Source of the DNA: Methanomicrobiales archaeon HGW-Methanomicrobiales-1
GTDB taxonomy: Archaea; Halobacteriota; Methanomicrobia; Methanomicrobiales; Methanospirillaceae
Length of the DNA: 64,000 bases
Direction of reading: 5' to 3'
NCBI GenBank assembly: GCA_002839675.1
Contig: PGYM01000002.1
Span: forward strand, 62,001-126,000
A program made the translations under genes and the position numbers. The notes below the pieces were generated by a model. That model was given only the letters and a program-made list of their open reading frames with translations, searched no databases and was not told where the DNA came from. Positions 27,783-36,890 of this stretch are shown here, piece by piece; position 1 is the first letter of the stretch, and each line of letters opens with the position of its first letter.

Positions 27783-27899
27783 ATGTCCACCGAACAGGCA
27801 TTAAACGAGAAATTGACGACAGAACTCGCTAATCTTCTGATGATAAATGGCCAGAACGGGTGCATATTCACCCTATTTGGGGTGGACCAATGTTATTAA
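27783..27899 (+). CDS. Possible 38-residue small protein
   Basis: ATG at 27783 to TAA at 27899, with CAGGA about 8 bases before the start. The product is mixed in composition (acidic N-terminal helix, then hydrophobic FTLFGV, two Cys). The stop codon lies in the TATA box of the ferritin-like gene. No family is recognised. It could be chance. Confidence 0.22.
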   Translation: MSTEQALNEKLTTELANLLMINGQNGCIFTLFGVDQCY

Positions 27900-27904
27900 A
27901 TATA
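27896..27904 (+). promoter_or_regulatory. TATA box of the ferritin-like gene
   Basis: TTAAATATA lies 37-45 bp before the ATG at 27941. A GAGGTG ribosome-binding site is at 27928-27933. Transcription would begin near 27926. Confidence 0.55.
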
Positions 27905-27940
27905 CTAATAGTAATATTCTAAAAAAAGAGGTGTGTAACA

Positions 27941-28396
27941 ATGAAAACAGACGATGCAAAGAAGATCATATCTATGGCAATCGACCGGGAAGTTGAAGCG
28001 TACACGTTTTACCGTGGCATTGCAGACAAGGTAAAGGACTCAGCTTTAAAGTCACTGTTTACCGAGCTTGCCGGAGATGAGAAAAAACACCGCGAGTTCC
28101 TGCAGGGAATGCTCACAAAAGATATTGCAAAGATGCACTTTGATCCAAGTCATGATTACAAAGTAGGAGATTCTCTCGCGACACCAGCCCTGAGTGTTGA
28201 TATGAAACCTCTTGAGGGTCTTGTTATCGCGATCAAAAAAGAACTTGAAGCAGTGCAAATGTATACGCAACTTGCCAACCTGTCAAAGGACATTGAGACG
28301 CAGCTGCTATTTTCCCAGTTGGCGAACATGGAACGCGGCCACAAGGCCCGGCTCGAGGACGTCTATACCAACATGGCGTTCCCCGAAGTGTGGTAA
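27941..28396 (+). CDS. Ferritin-like/rubrerythrin-type diiron protein
   Basis: 151 residues forming a four-helix bundle. The first helix pair has REVEAYTFYRGIAD and ELAGDEKKHREFL (Glu, then Glu-x-x-His); the second has IKKELEAVQMYTQLAN and LANMERGHKARLED. This doubled E...ExxH pattern is the diiron site of the rubrerythrin/ferritin-like group, but the rubredoxin domain is missing. A role in peroxide or iron handling is likely. A strong TATA box and GAGGTG site precede it, and an intrinsic-type hairpin terminator follows. Confidence 0.85.
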   Translation: MKTDDAKKIISMAIDREVEAYTFYRGIADKVKDSALKSLFTELAGDEKKHREFLQGMLTKDIAKMHFDPSHDYKVGDSLATPALSVDMKPLEGLVIAIKKELEAVQMYTQLANLSKDIETQLLFSQLANMERGHKARLEDVYTNMAFPEVW

Positions 28397-28415
28397 GTGA
28401 AAAAACGAAAAACGT

Positions 28416-28445
28416 GGATGCTCAAAACGCATCCCATCTTTTTTT
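28416..28445 (+). terminator. Hairpin plus T-run terminator
   Basis: GGATGC (28416-28421) and GCATCC (28429-28434) form a 6-bp stem with a 7-base loop. A T run follows at 28439-28445. It lies 20 bp past the ferritin-like gene's stop codon. Confidence 0.7.
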
Positions 28446-28525
28446 CCTTTACTGTTTTAGTACTCTGGTTCAATATTTATTCCTGCATCAGGGCATTCCT
28501 GCGACGTGCAGGAAAAACGGATTAT

Positions 28526-29086
28526 TTACCAAACCATGTGTTCTGCAAGAATGTTGATACCGATCAGGATGAGGATAATGCCTCCGATAATCTCCATTTT
28601 TTTGCCAAGAATATCTTCGAGCCGCTCACCAAGCATCACACCGGCAAACGAGATTGCAAAACAGACAAAACCCATGATAATGGCAGGAATGAGTACTGCG
28701 GTCTGGAGCACCCCGAAACTTACTCCCACAGCTAGGGCATCGATGCTGGTTGCAAGGGATAAAACGATCACCGGGACCAGCTGGACAACCTCAATATGGG
28801 CCTCCTCTTCGCCCCCTCGTACACCCTCCAAAATCATCTTCCCGCCAACGATGGCAAGCAGGATAAATGCAATCCAGTGATCATACGCCGAGATATACCC
28901 GATGACAGATGATCCTGCCATCCAGCCAATGACGGTCATCCCTCCCTGGAACACACCAAAAAAGACCGCGATGATTACGGCAGCGTAAATCAGTCGGGTT
29001 TTTGTGGTCGTGCCAATGGCAAGCGATACGGCAAAACAATCCATGGAGAGGCCAATGCCGATCACAACAGGTGTCAGGAAATCCAT
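28526..29086 (-). CDS. mntP: Manganese efflux pump MntP
   Basis: 186 residues and six membrane segments in two similar halves. The key acidic motifs are GLSMDCFAVSLAIG in the first half and LATSIDALAVGVSFG in the second. They match MntP, which exports Mn2+. The length is normal. It stands alone. A CCTGC-GACGT-GCAGG palindrome at 28498-28512 lies just past its stop. Confidence 0.92.
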   Translation of the reverse strand: MDFLTPVVIGIGLSMDCFAVSLAIGTTTKTRLIYAAVIIAVFFGVFQGGMTVIGWMAGSSVIGYISAYDHWIAFILLAIVGGKMILEGVRGGEEEAHIEVVQLVPVIVLSLATSIDALAVGVSFGVLQTAVLIPAIIMGFVCFAISFAGVMLGERLEDILGKKMEIIGGIILILIGINILAEHMVW

Positions 29087-29122
29087 ATGTCGCAGTAATC
29101 TGGGTGGGGAAGTCTGATAAGA

Positions 29123-30034
29123 TCACGTTTTGGTTGTCTTTCTTATGACCAGCCGGGGATCACTGCGGGCAATCTCAAGTGCTGAAAGGGCACTTTTCTC
29201 CTTATCCTTGATCTCGAGCATGATATCGAAATCTGCCAGCATCGTTTCATGGAGAAACTGCCGGAACTCCTCGGGCACAATATGCTCGGCATGTGCCCCC
29301 ACCCGTTTTCCCGGTTCCTGCGAGCTGTAATCAACCATTGGTATGCCATCATGTGTTTTCCAGGTTGCTTTAAGGGATCTGAGCAGGTCAGAGAAACGCT
29401 CCCCGTTGTTATGAAGTGCATGATGAAACGAATCCGCGATAACAGGGATGCCGGTCCGCTCGTGCAGGGCAAGGCAATCGCGGATCGTGTACAGCCGCTC
29501 ATCATTCTCGATCACGAGCCGGTTCTTAATGACCGGATCGAGCAGTTCGTACTGGTCGGCAAACCGGTCCATACTGAGCAATTTGTCGCCATACACACCC
29601 CCGACGTGGATCTGGACTTTTGCAGCCCCGTCAAGGCCCATCAGGTCGAGCACCTGCACCTGGTACACCAGATCGGCAATACTCCTTTGCAACACTCCCT
29701 TGTCGAGGGCATTCAGCAGCACAAACTGATCGGGATGCATGGATATCCGGAACCTGTTTTCACGGATGTATTCACCTATACGCTGGAAATCACCTGCAAA
29801 GTGTTCATGCCAGGGGAACTTACAGATCGAGTGCGAGGCAAATGGCACGAGATCGGACGTGATCCGGAAAAATAGCATTCCGTGCATGACATTGTATGCG
29901 AGAATCCGGGACAGGCAAGCAAGGTTTTTACTTACCGTTTCTTTCAGCCGTTCTTCTGAATAGGATGCCAGCCGGAAAGTATTCGATGCAGTGCAGCCGA
30001 TCGAGCGGTTTATGCAGGGATAGCCAATGCGCAT
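29123..30034 (-). CDS. uvsE: UV damage endonuclease UvsE/UVDE
   Basis: 303 residues from the ATG at 30034, which begins MRIGYPCINRS as the family does; 16 codons upstream are open but unneeded. The TIM-barrel metal ligands are seen in ISMHPDQFVLL, KVQIHVGGVYGDK, RLVIENDE, VIADSFHHALHN and the C-terminal MLEIKDKE. The enzyme nicks DNA 5' of UV photoproducts. It complements the nearby nre-dinB pair in the repair set but is far from it and separately transcribed. Confidence 0.92.
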   Translation of the reverse strand: MRIGYPCINRSIGCTASNTFRLASYSEERLKETVSKNLACLSRILAYNVMHGMLFFRITSDLVPFASHSICKFPWHEHFAGDFQRIGEYIRENRFRISMHPDQFVLLNALDKGVLQRSIADLVYQVQVLDLMGLDGAAKVQIHVGGVYGDKLLSMDRFADQYELLDPVIKNRLVIENDERLYTIRDCLALHERTGIPVIADSFHHALHNNGERFSDLLRSLKATWKTHDGIPMVDYSSQEPGKRVGAHAEHIVPEEFRQFLHETMLADFDIMLEIKDKEKSALSALEIARSDPRLVIRKTTKT

Positions 30035-30170
30035 GAAAACACCTACGTCAGAATCTAAATAACGATACAACCTCAGAAACACTGTCGCGTCGCAGCCTAA
30101 ACCCGGGATCGATAGGAATCCAGTCGTTCTTGTTCATCTTACTGTAGATCATCAGGAATATTCCGACATT

Positions 30171-30737
30171 TTATTCATGCACCAGTTTTTTCCCAGCACT
30201 CCACGCTTTACCGGCACAATCGCCAACGGTCCAGTAACGGTTGTCCGGCATGGTAAGCAGAAGCGGGTTTAACTTCTTTATATCCGGTTTACTATCAGTG
30301 AGATACTTCTCTTCTGTGTATGAGGCAATAATTTCTCCAATGTAAAAATTATTGGTGGGATTTTCCACCGTAGTCTGCAAACGGCATTCCAGGGAGAGCG
30401 GACATTCGGCTATCATAGGAGCGGTTTTCAACTCACCGTAATACACGTCAAAGAGTGCTGCCTTGTCTGTATTCCTTCCCGAAACCAGCCCGCAATAATC
30501 CGTCTTCTCCATCATTTCTGCCGATGGGAAATTGATGCTAAACGTTTTGTTCTCCTCAATGCCCCGGATTGAATGATGGTGGCGCCCGACACCGCAGCCA
30601 ACCGTAGGAGGGTCTGCATTGACGCGTGTGATCCACCCTAGCGCCATAAAATCGGGTTTTTTGTCCACCAGTGTGCCAAGTAAGGTAACCGACATGGGAT
30701 ACACAAAGACATTCCTGCCTGCTGAAATTTTTCCCAT
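30171..30737 (-). CDS. Flavin reductase-like FMN-binding protein
   Basis: 188 residues from the ATG at 30737; four codons upstream are also open. A split-barrel flavin-binding domain is shown by VFVYPMSVTLLGT, the conserved MALGWITRVNADPPTV, and SINFPSAEMM. Methanogen members of this family bind FMN and take part in electron transfer or oxygen defence. It lies downstream of msrB on the same strand with a 72-bp gap, which fits an oxidative-stress unit. Confidence 0.82.
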   Translation of the reverse strand: MGKISAGRNVFVYPMSVTLLGTLVDKKPDFMALGWITRVNADPPTVGCGVGRHHHSIRGIEENKTFSINFPSAEMMEKTDYCGLVSGRNTDKAALFDVYYGELKTAPMIAECPLSLECRLQTTVENPTNNFYIGEIIASYTEEKYLTDSKPDIKKLNPLLLTMPDNRYWTVGDCAGKAWSAGKKLVHE

Positions 30738-30809
30738 AGATCCATTCACCTGCTCTGCTATGGGATAAGCAATATAAAAAGAGTTGGGTAAAAAAATCTA
30801 CCGGGATTG

Positions 30810-31262
30810 TCAGGAGGTTTTGTAAAAATCCAGTGCCGCCGAATTCATGCAATACCGCTTGCCCGTTGGCGCAGGACCATCATCAAAGACATGGCCAAGG
30901 TGTGCCCCGCACTGGGCGCAGAGCACTTCGGTGCGTGACATCCCGCCCGAAGTATCTTGGTGAGTGCGGATATTTAACCCGGATACAGGAGCAGAGAAGC
31001 TGGGCCAGCCGGTGCCGGAATTAAATTTGGCAGCCGATTCGAACAGATCAGTGCCGCAACAGGCACAGGTATAGATGCCATGTTCTTTCCATGCATGATA
31101 TTTTCCGGTGAATGCGTATTCTGTGCCCTGTTTTCGCGCCACTTCAAACTGTTCCGGAGTCAGAATCGCCCGCCACCCCTCATCGGTTTTTACCACCGGA
31201 GGTACCTGTTCTGTTTTTCCCGTGCGGGCATGGTAAATAGGAATTGTCTCGTGACCGTTCAT
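30810..31262 (-). CDS. msrB: Peptide-methionine (R)-S-oxide reductase
   Basis: 150 residues. Two structural zinc CxxC pairs (CACCGTDL and CAQCGAHL), the substrate-site [10 protein letters not shown] and the catalytic Cys in RYCMNSAAL are all present. The enzyme reduces methionine-R-sulfoxide in proteins. The length fits the single-domain form. It probably shares a transcript with the flavin reductase-like gene downstream. Confidence 0.95.
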   Translation of the reverse strand: MNGHETIPIYHARTGKTEQVPPVVKTDEGWRAILTPEQFEVARKQGTEYAFTGKYHAWKEHGIYTCACCGTDLFESAAKFNSGTGWPSFSAPVSGLNIRTHQDTSGGMSRTEVLCAQCGAHLGHVFDDGPAPTGKRYCMNSAALDFYKTS

Positions 31263-31352
31263 TTCCCTTTCATCCTTTATCTTCTGTTAACGACTTACGT
31301 GGATGAGACAAGGCATAGAGCTTTGGTTTGAGGAAAAACAGAACAACAGGGA

Positions 31353-31922
31353 TCAGAACCCGAAGAATCCTAGGATCCGGGCCTTTGCATCCTTGTGGAA
31401 GATCTTTGCACCTTCCTTTATATTGCGCACATCTTCTACGGTGTAGAGAATGTCCGGATATTCCCGTGAGAGTATGCCCATCAGCCTTCCTAATTCCGAG
31501 CGGGGCACAATCATAAAGACAATTGTCACGGTAGAGGAGAAACTGCCCGTTCCCTCGATTCGGGTCATACCATACCCGAGGGTGGCAAGCTCGGTGATGA
31601 GCGGCCGGGGATCAACCGGGATGAAGATCCGGACGATCACATACCCCAAGGAGATCATCTTTTCGATCTCCATACCGAGCAGTGTCCCGAGACCATAGCC
31701 TGCAAGGTAAGCGAAGAGGTTTAAGTAATCCGACAGGTTGGTGAGCACCAGACCGGTTGAGAGCAGCCAGATACCGGTTTTAATGATACCGATACATGCG
31801 GCAAGGTTCGCATGTCCCCGGTTGATATAGATCGTCCTGACCGTTTCAAGACTGGTCTCAACGATCCGGGCGATAAGGATGATGAAGGGTAATACCAATC
31901 CTCCCAGGACAACCGGTTCCAT
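31353..31922 (-). CDS. UPF0316/DUF2179 membrane protein
   Basis: 189 residues from the ATG at 31922. Three N-terminal membrane segments include RIVETSLETVRTIYINRGH, the conserved start of the UPF0316 family. A soluble DUF2179 domain follows (VRIFIPVDPRPLITELATLGYG, TVTIVFMIVPRSELGRLM, DVRNIKEG). DUF2179 domains are thought to bind small ligands. The function is unknown. Confidence 0.83.
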   Translation of the reverse strand: MEPVVLGGLVLPFIILIARIVETSLETVRTIYINRGHANLAACIGIIKTGIWLLSTGLVLTNLSDYLNLFAYLAGYGLGTLLGMEIEKMISLGYVIVRIFIPVDPRPLITELATLGYGMTRIEGTGSFSSTVTIVFMIVPRSELGRLMGILSREYPDILYTVEDVRNIKEGAKIFHKDAKARILGFFGF

Positions 31923-32076
31923 CCCGCACCACACTCTTAATCATAATAATCATACGGGGGGTCTTGAATAGATTGCGGAATAATCCGGGAATTTCCTGAC
32001 CGGCCAGAGTGTTTTGCCAAAAGGGATAGGATTTTTTGAGGATATAATCCGGGAGTCTTTTTAAAGATCGCTGTCC

Positions 32077-32727
32077 TTATACGGGCGATTCATTTTTCAT
32101 CATTGCTTCGAGTCTCAACGCAATCTGCTGGAGCGTGTTAACTTCAAGGAAGATGAGAATATTTCCAGCGATCTTGTGCTCATCCGAGGTCAGTTTGACT
32201 TTGAAGAGGATCACATCGTCCACTTCAACGGTCATCTGAGCGATCAGGGAGGTGATGGCCGCATGCGCCATGTCAACTACCAAGACAGGAGGTGAGGGGA
32301 GCATCCCGAGGCCAATGAGATCAGATGCAGCGCTTAAAAATGATGAGACCATAATATTTCCGACTTCGATAATCGCACTCTGGTCCATCTCGCTGAAAGG
32401 GTGTTCGACTTCGGAAGGCCATGGTACCATTTTACTTTGTGAATCGATTCCCTGCACAATATTTGCGGTCCGCTTGGCAGAATCCCGGGGGAAATGCAGA
32501 ACTAAAAATCCCCCATGGGGGATCTCGCCCTGGAGCTCAAAGATGACCATGGTGGTCAATTCATCGGTAAGAAATTCTCCCACCTTAGAGATATCGATAA
32601 TATCAATCTTCGGCACGCTCATGCCGATGTTGGTATTGAGCATCTGCGAGAGCGTGGTAGCCGAATGTGCAGAACCAATATTGGCAAGTTCCTGCAACGC
32701 ATCCATCTGTACTGCGGTAAATTCCAT
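32077..32727 (-). CDS. cheC: CheC-family chemotaxis phosphatase
   Basis: 216 residues. Both CheC active-site helices are visible: DALQELANIGSAHSATTLSQML near the N-terminus and SAIIEVGNIMVSSFLSAASD in the middle, each with Glu and Asn at the expected spacing. In the second helix the pattern is E-x-x-N as required. CheC removes phosphate from CheY and can bind CheD. No other che gene lies in the window. It is a single-gene unit. Confidence 0.88.
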   Translation of the reverse strand: MEFTAVQMDALQELANIGSAHSATTLSQMLNTNIGMSVPKIDIIDISKVGEFLTDELTTMVIFELQGEIPHGGFLVLHFPRDSAKRTANIVQGIDSQSKMVPWPSEVEHPFSEMDQSAIIEVGNIMVSSFLSAASDLIGLGMLPSPPVLVVDMAHAAITSLIAQMTVEVDDVILFKVKLTSDEHKIAGNILIFLEVNTLQQIALRLEAMMKNESPV

Positions 32728-33025
32728 AATGCACTCGTTTTATTAAGGGATTTTTAACCGGCAACCAATAGCCGGGTTTCCCGTTCATGTACCTGTATTC
32801 CCCATTATCGCTTTAGCCGAATACTACTGGTATTGATGGGGTATTATTTCTGAACACATATAACTTGTGGAGTTTGCCTGACGTGATCACAGGGTTTATT
32901 GTACGGATTTTTGTGTCCGGTTATGCCCCAATCACTGAGATAAAAGGAGACTTTACCAATCCTGGCAGGATTTGGTGAATAATCCGGGGAACGGGGGTTA
33001 TCTTTCAGAATTCAGGGCATCCGGA

Positions 33026-33415
33026 TTATAGCCTTCTGCGCCGTTTTGCAAAGGCAATCTTTTCTTCAAGGGCTTTTTGTTTCTCTTTAATGACCCCAAG
33101 GGGTGCCTGATCGACTTTCAGTGCCGCAATTTCCGCAAAATCCTTGATCATGTCCAATTCTTCTTCATGAGTAAAATCTTCACGGGACAGTCGTTCCAGG
33201 AACTCTTCCTCACCCTCGATTGCACGTTCGGGTTTGGGGTAATCGACCAGGTATTTTGCCTTACAGTAACGGCAGCGGGTATGATAATTTCCCATATTCC
33301 GCTGTTCTTTTAAGATGAGCTTGAAGTTGAGTCCTTCGCAATGGGGGCATTTCCATTCGAGCGTGAGCCCTTTCAGGACGCCATTGGTATCGTGTTCAAT
33401 GAATTGTTCGAACAT
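33026..33415 (-). CDS. Zinc-ribbon hypothetical protein
   Basis: 129 residues. A probable zinc ribbon is formed by CPHC (about residue 23) and CRYC (about 48), followed by a charged helical C-terminal part ending in a Lys/Arg cluster (FAKRRRRL). It may bind nucleic acid. I do not recognise a named family. The start ATG at 33415 is clear. Confidence 0.6.
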   Translation of the reverse strand: MFEQFIEHDTNGVLKGLTLEWKCPHCEGLNFKLILKEQRNMGNYHTRCRYCKAKYLVDYPKPERAIEGEEEFLERLSREDFTHEEELDMIKDFAEIAALKVDQAPLGVIKEKQKALEEKIAFAKRRRRL

Positions 33416-33646
33416 TTTTTCGCCGGTTTTTCTGCTGAATTATCGTTTACCTGCTAATCCTGATTAAAACTTTGGAAAGGGTAGTACGGTTCCCTCACCG
33501 CGAGGAGATGAGGATATCTGCCCATGCCGGAATAGGTCATCGAACATTTGCAAAGGATATGATTATCGCTGGCCGGTCCTGAAATCCCTGCATTGTCCTT
33601 TGCGCTTGATTCTTGTATTCCCGCAACGATCTGGTATGGTATAGTT

Positions 33647-34294
33647 ATGGATACTCCGGAAAAATCTGATATACAGGATAAGGAGGAAACTCCGCTCCTG
33701 ACCGATCCCCCCTTTTATCTTCCGGAGTTTGAGAAGTCGTACCGTTACATTATCGATGAATATGAAGTAGCCCCCAAAGATATCGCGATCTTCATGCCCT
33801 GTGCGGTGCGGAAACCCTACAGTGCGAGCCCGAGCCACCAGTTGATCCGGATGATCATCTTGCAGGTGCTGGATCCTTCCCAGTATCACATCGTGATCTT
33901 CGGGACCTGCGGGATTGTGCCTGCCGAACTCGAGACCATGTACCCGTATGCCCATTACAAGTACATGCTCGGGAAATGCAATGACGAGAAGGTCAAGGAG
34001 GATTTCCTCCGCATCGAAACCGAGCGGGTAGCCGGCTATCTGGAGAAGACCCGGGACGTGTACAAATACCGCATCGCGTACTCGATCGGGCTCTTCCGCG
34101 AAGCCCTTATCCGGGGTTCGGAGCAGGCAGGAGTACCTATCGACCTGATCCTTCCCACACGGGACATCATCAACAAGGTGATCGAGGAGGGCGACTGCAC
34201 ATTCCAGGAAGGCAGTCTCTCGATGGAGGAGTACCTGGGTGAGTTCTGCGATGCCCTGATCCAGTTCCGGAACGAGCGGCTGGGAAAGAAATAG
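33647..34294 (+). CDS. Stand-alone ArcS-motif (DUF5591-like) protein
   Basis: 215 residues from the ATG at 33647; the frame extends 18 codons upstream. Residues 51-64 read PCAVRKPYSASPSH, which fits the PC-x3-KPY-x2-S-x2-H motif of archaeosine synthase ArcS. ArcS adds lysine to preQ0 at tRNA position 15 as a step to archaeosine. Full ArcS proteins are much longer and include TGT-like and PUA domains, which are missing here. It may act with a separate partner or be a paralogue with another role. Confidence 0.72.
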   Translation: MDTPEKSDIQDKEETPLLTDPPFYLPEFEKSYRYIIDEYEVAPKDIAIFMPCAVRKPYSASPSHQLIRMIILQVLDPSQYHIVIFGTCGIVPAELETMYPYAHYKYMLGKCNDEKVKEDFLRIETERVAGYLEKTRDVYKYRIAYSIGLFREALIRGSEQAGVPIDLILPTRDIINKVIEEGDCTFQEGSLSMEEYLGEFCDALIQFRNERLGKK

Positions 34295-34322
34295 AAAGAA
34301 AAACACTAACCAGAATGGTTTG

Positions 34323-34649
34323 CTATCCCGGCAGGTAATCTTCACGGACGGGAGAAAATACTTCGACTGCCACCGAATCAGCGACAATCGTTGCCCGGTG
34401 CTCCACATTCCCCGGTATTATCCAGCTGTCACCGGGCCGGACCTCATGCACATCATCGCCAATATTGAGAAACATATGGCCGGAAACAAGGTACCCGGTC
34501 TGTTCCTGCGGATGCCGGTGGGCGGGAAGAAGGGCACCCTTCCTGAGCACGAATTCCGTCATGAGGGTATGTTCTCCATGGACCAGTGTTTTCCGGGTAA
34601 TCCCCTCAGTTACCGGTATGTGCCCGGAATCCTGTTTTTGTGCGAACAT
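34323..34649 (-). CDS. Cupin protein at the end of the coenzyme B cluster
   Basis: 108 residues, a single cupin barrel. Metal-site residues are in LLPAHRHPQEQTGYLVSGH and later GNVEHRATIV. The start codon shares one base with the stop of aksF, so the two are translationally coupled. Small cupins can be metal-dependent enzymes or stabilising subunits. Its place in the aks transcript suggests a link to coenzyme B or to regulation of the pathway, but no reaction can be read from the sequence. Confidence 0.75.
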   Translation of the reverse strand: MFAQKQDSGHIPVTEGITRKTLVHGEHTLMTEFVLRKGALLPAHRHPQEQTGYLVSGHMFLNIGDDVHEVRPGDSWIIPGNVEHRATIVADSVAVEVFSPVREDYLPG

Positions 34650-35626
34650 CAGGAACGCCTGCCCGTCTGTTCCAGCACGCGGAGCACCGCATCCCCGAAC
34701 TCCCGCGTTCCTGCCGAACCGCCGAGATCCCGGGTCTTTATTCCCTGTGCAAGCACGGACCGTATCGCAGATTCAATATGATTCTCTCCCTCTGCATCCC
34801 CAACATGGGTCAAGAGCATTCCTGCACTCCGCAGGGTGGCTATAGGATTGGCAAGGTTCTTCCCGGCAATATCCGGGGCACTGCCGTGCACCGGCTCGAA
34901 GAGGGCATACCGCTCACCGATATTTGCACTTGGAACCAGTCCCAGCCCCCCGACAAGATACGAGGCAACGTCCGAAAGGATGTCCCCGAAAATGTTGGTC
35001 GTGACAACTACATCATACGATGCAGGATGCTGGAGCACATCGAGCGAGAGGGCATCGATAAACTTGTCATTATACGCCACCCCGGCTGCCTTTGCCTCGG
35101 CAATACAGATCTCACGGAAGAGCACATCTGATTTGAGCACGTTCGCCTTGTGGCCGATCGTCAGCAGTTTCCTCCGCTGCCGGGCAAGTTTGATTGCCAT
35201 CCTGACGATCCGTTCCGAACCTGCCCGGGTCACCACCCGAAGCGTAGTCGCACGATCCGGGCTGTTCTGTTCAATACCCGAATATAGACCTTCGGTATTC
35301 TCCCGCACGATCATGATATCGAACCCGCCATCCTTTACCGGACGGAGGTTAGCGTATAGATCGAGCGCTTTTCTTATCCGCAACACCACGCTCTGGTAAT
35401 CCTTCATCGGCGGGGTGGTGATCGCCCCGAACAGGATCGCATCCGCATCCTTCATCTCGCGGATCTCCTTGTCGGCACACGGGCAGCCGGTCCGCTCCCA
35501 CATGCCATACCCTACGTCAACCGTGAAATAATCGTACTCGGGATGGAGCAGTTCGAGCGCACTGCGGGCAACCGGGATCACTTCATGGCCGATCCCGTCC
35601 CCTTCCACTATCGCGATTCGTGTCAT
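34649..35626 (-). CDS. aksF: Homoisocitrate dehydrogenase, IPMDH family
   Basis: 325 residues from the ATG at 35626, preceded by GGAGGG. The decarboxylating dehydrogenase family is shown by IVEGDGIGHEVIP, the substrate-site LDLYANLRPVK, the signature FEPVHGSAPDIAGKNLANP, and the metal ligands in NIFGDILSDVASYL. Alone it could be LeuB. The neighbouring aksA, aksD and aksE homologues point to the chain-elongating homoisocitrate dehydrogenase that gives 2-oxoadipate, 2-oxopimelate and 2-oxosuberate for coenzyme B. It overlaps the previous gene by 4 bp. Confidence 0.82.
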   Translation of the reverse strand: MTRIAIVEGDGIGHEVIPVARSALELLHPEYDYFTVDVGYGMWERTGCPCADKEIREMKDADAILFGAITTPPMKDYQSVVLRIRKALDLYANLRPVKDGGFDIMIVRENTEGLYSGIEQNSPDRATTLRVVTRAGSERIVRMAIKLARQRRKLLTIGHKANVLKSDVLFREICIAEAKAAGVAYNDKFIDALSLDVLQHPASYDVVVTTNIFGDILSDVASYLVGGLGLVPSANIGERYALFEPVHGSAPDIAGKNLANPIATLRSAGMLLTHVGDAEGENHIESAIRSVLAQGIKTRDLGGSAGTREFGDAVLRVLEQTGRRS

Positions 35627-36423
35627 CGTGCCCTCCACTGCGCCACCATGTCTTCCACCGCATGAGCAATGCGGGAGGGATTTGCACCCCAGTGCACAAC
35701 AGCGCCAAACTTCCCGTTATACATGCCAATTCCCTCGCGTTCAGAACGGCAGCAGCGGGCAATGAACGGCTCTTCCCGCACGGACTCAAGGGGACAAATA
35801 TTTTCCAGCGCGAAATCCTTTCCATAGCATTCGGTGTAGAACTGCGAACCGGTCAGGCAGCCGGCCACCGTCTCGCCACCCTGCATCGGATCAGCATCAA
35901 GTGTTTTAGTATATCCTGCAGCACGGCAGGGGTAGACATCTGCTTTGACCTGTTTGATATCCCGGATGTGATGGCAGAACGTGATCGACAGTTCGCCGAA
36001 GAGTCCCGCTGCCTGCAATTCCCGGAGACAGGCAGAGAGGCTCGGACGGGGCGGGGATACATCGTAGACATGGATCTTAAGAAATCCCGAAAGATCGGGA
36101 TCGACCACGAAGGTCATGTGTTCATCCAGCCCGGTAAATATCGTGCACCGGTATCCCGTATCCAGTGCAAGCTCCACCAGTAGTGCACGATCATTGATCT
36201 GCACCTTTTCAGGATAGCGGTAGGTCTCCTTCGCTGTTGCGATCACCTTTGATGCAAGGGGTTTTCGCATCATACCGTTTCCGCTGGGATCAGGTGTAAT
36301 TTCAAGCAGTTCGAAGCCAGTACCGGTGTCATGGACAAGGTAACGGCTCAGGAAATACACAAGATCGCCGCAGGGTTTTGTTGTTGCGTACCCCACCTGC
36401 TTACACTGCTCGGGAAAGATCAC
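35623..36423 (-). CDS. Unknown protein embedded in the aks operon
   Basis: 266 residues from a GTG at 36423 that overlaps the aksE stop by 4 bp (GTGA). The protein is soluble and unusually rich in Cys and His ([58 protein letters not shown]), which suggests metal binding. No known catalytic motif is seen, and I cannot name a family with certainty. Its position between aksE and aksF, with overlaps on both sides, makes a role in coenzyme B synthesis likely. Confidence 0.8.
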   Translation of the reverse strand: MIFPEQCKQVGYATTKPCGDLVYFLSRYLVHDTGTGFELLEITPDPSGNGMMRKPLASKVIATAKETYRYPEKVQINDRALLVELALDTGYRCTIFTGLDEHMTFVVDPDLSGFLKIHVYDVSPPRPSLSACLRELQAAGLFGELSITFCHHIRDIKQVKADVYPCRAAGYTKTLDADPMQGGETVAGCLTGSQFYTECYGKDFALENICPLESVREEPFIARCCRSEREGIGMYNGKFGAVVHWGANPSRIAHAVEDMVAQWRAR

Positions 36424-36890
36424 TTCTTGCTCCTCCAGTACTCCACCAGTCCACCGGCAGAGAGGATCGCCTGCATCCGCGGGGAAAGCGGGTGGATGGA
36501 GTGTCTCTTTCCCTCCGCTTCAACCCATCCTTCGGAAAGATCAAACGTTACGAGACATCCTTCTGTGCAGGAGAAGTCACATTCGATGAGCGGAAGCCCG
36601 ACATTAATTGAATTCCGGAAGAAGATCCGGGCAAACGATGGTGCAACCACCGCAGCAACCCCGGCCTCACGGATCGCGATCGCCGCCTGCTCCCGGGATG
36701 AACCGCAGCCGAAATTCTTTCCTGCCACGATCACCGACCCGTCAAGAAGAGGAGCAAGCGAGGGATCCAAGTCCTCGAACACATGCTCAACCCAGATGCT
36801 GTGATCCTTTGTCCGCAGGTACCGCCCTGCGATAACAAGATCCGTATCTATATCTGGACCTACGCAGACTGCACGCCCTTTGCCCTGCAT
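36420..36890 (-). CDS. aksE: Homoaconitase small subunit
   Basis: 156 residues from the ATG at 36890, which shares its A with the aksD stop (TGATG); a GTG two codons upstream is also in frame. The swivel-domain pattern is clear: [28 protein letters not shown] and [18 protein letters not shown]. It pairs with AksD to isomerise homocitrate to homoisocitrate and longer homologues. By itself it could be LeuD, and the context favours AksE. Confidence 0.85.
   Translation of the reverse strand: MQGKGRAVCVGPDIDTDLVIAGRYLRTKDHSIWVEHVFEDLDPSLAPLLDGSVIVAGKNFGCGSSREQAAIAIREAGVAAVVAPSFARIFFRNSINVGLPLIECDFSCTEGCLVTFDLSEGWVEAEGKRHSIHPLSPRMQAILSAGGLVEYWRSKK

Noticed and set aside
33563-34408. 281-codon minus-strand frame
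   Set aside because: It is antisense to the ArcS-motif gene, which has a complete motif and normal composition; the long opposite frame is a result of codon bias.
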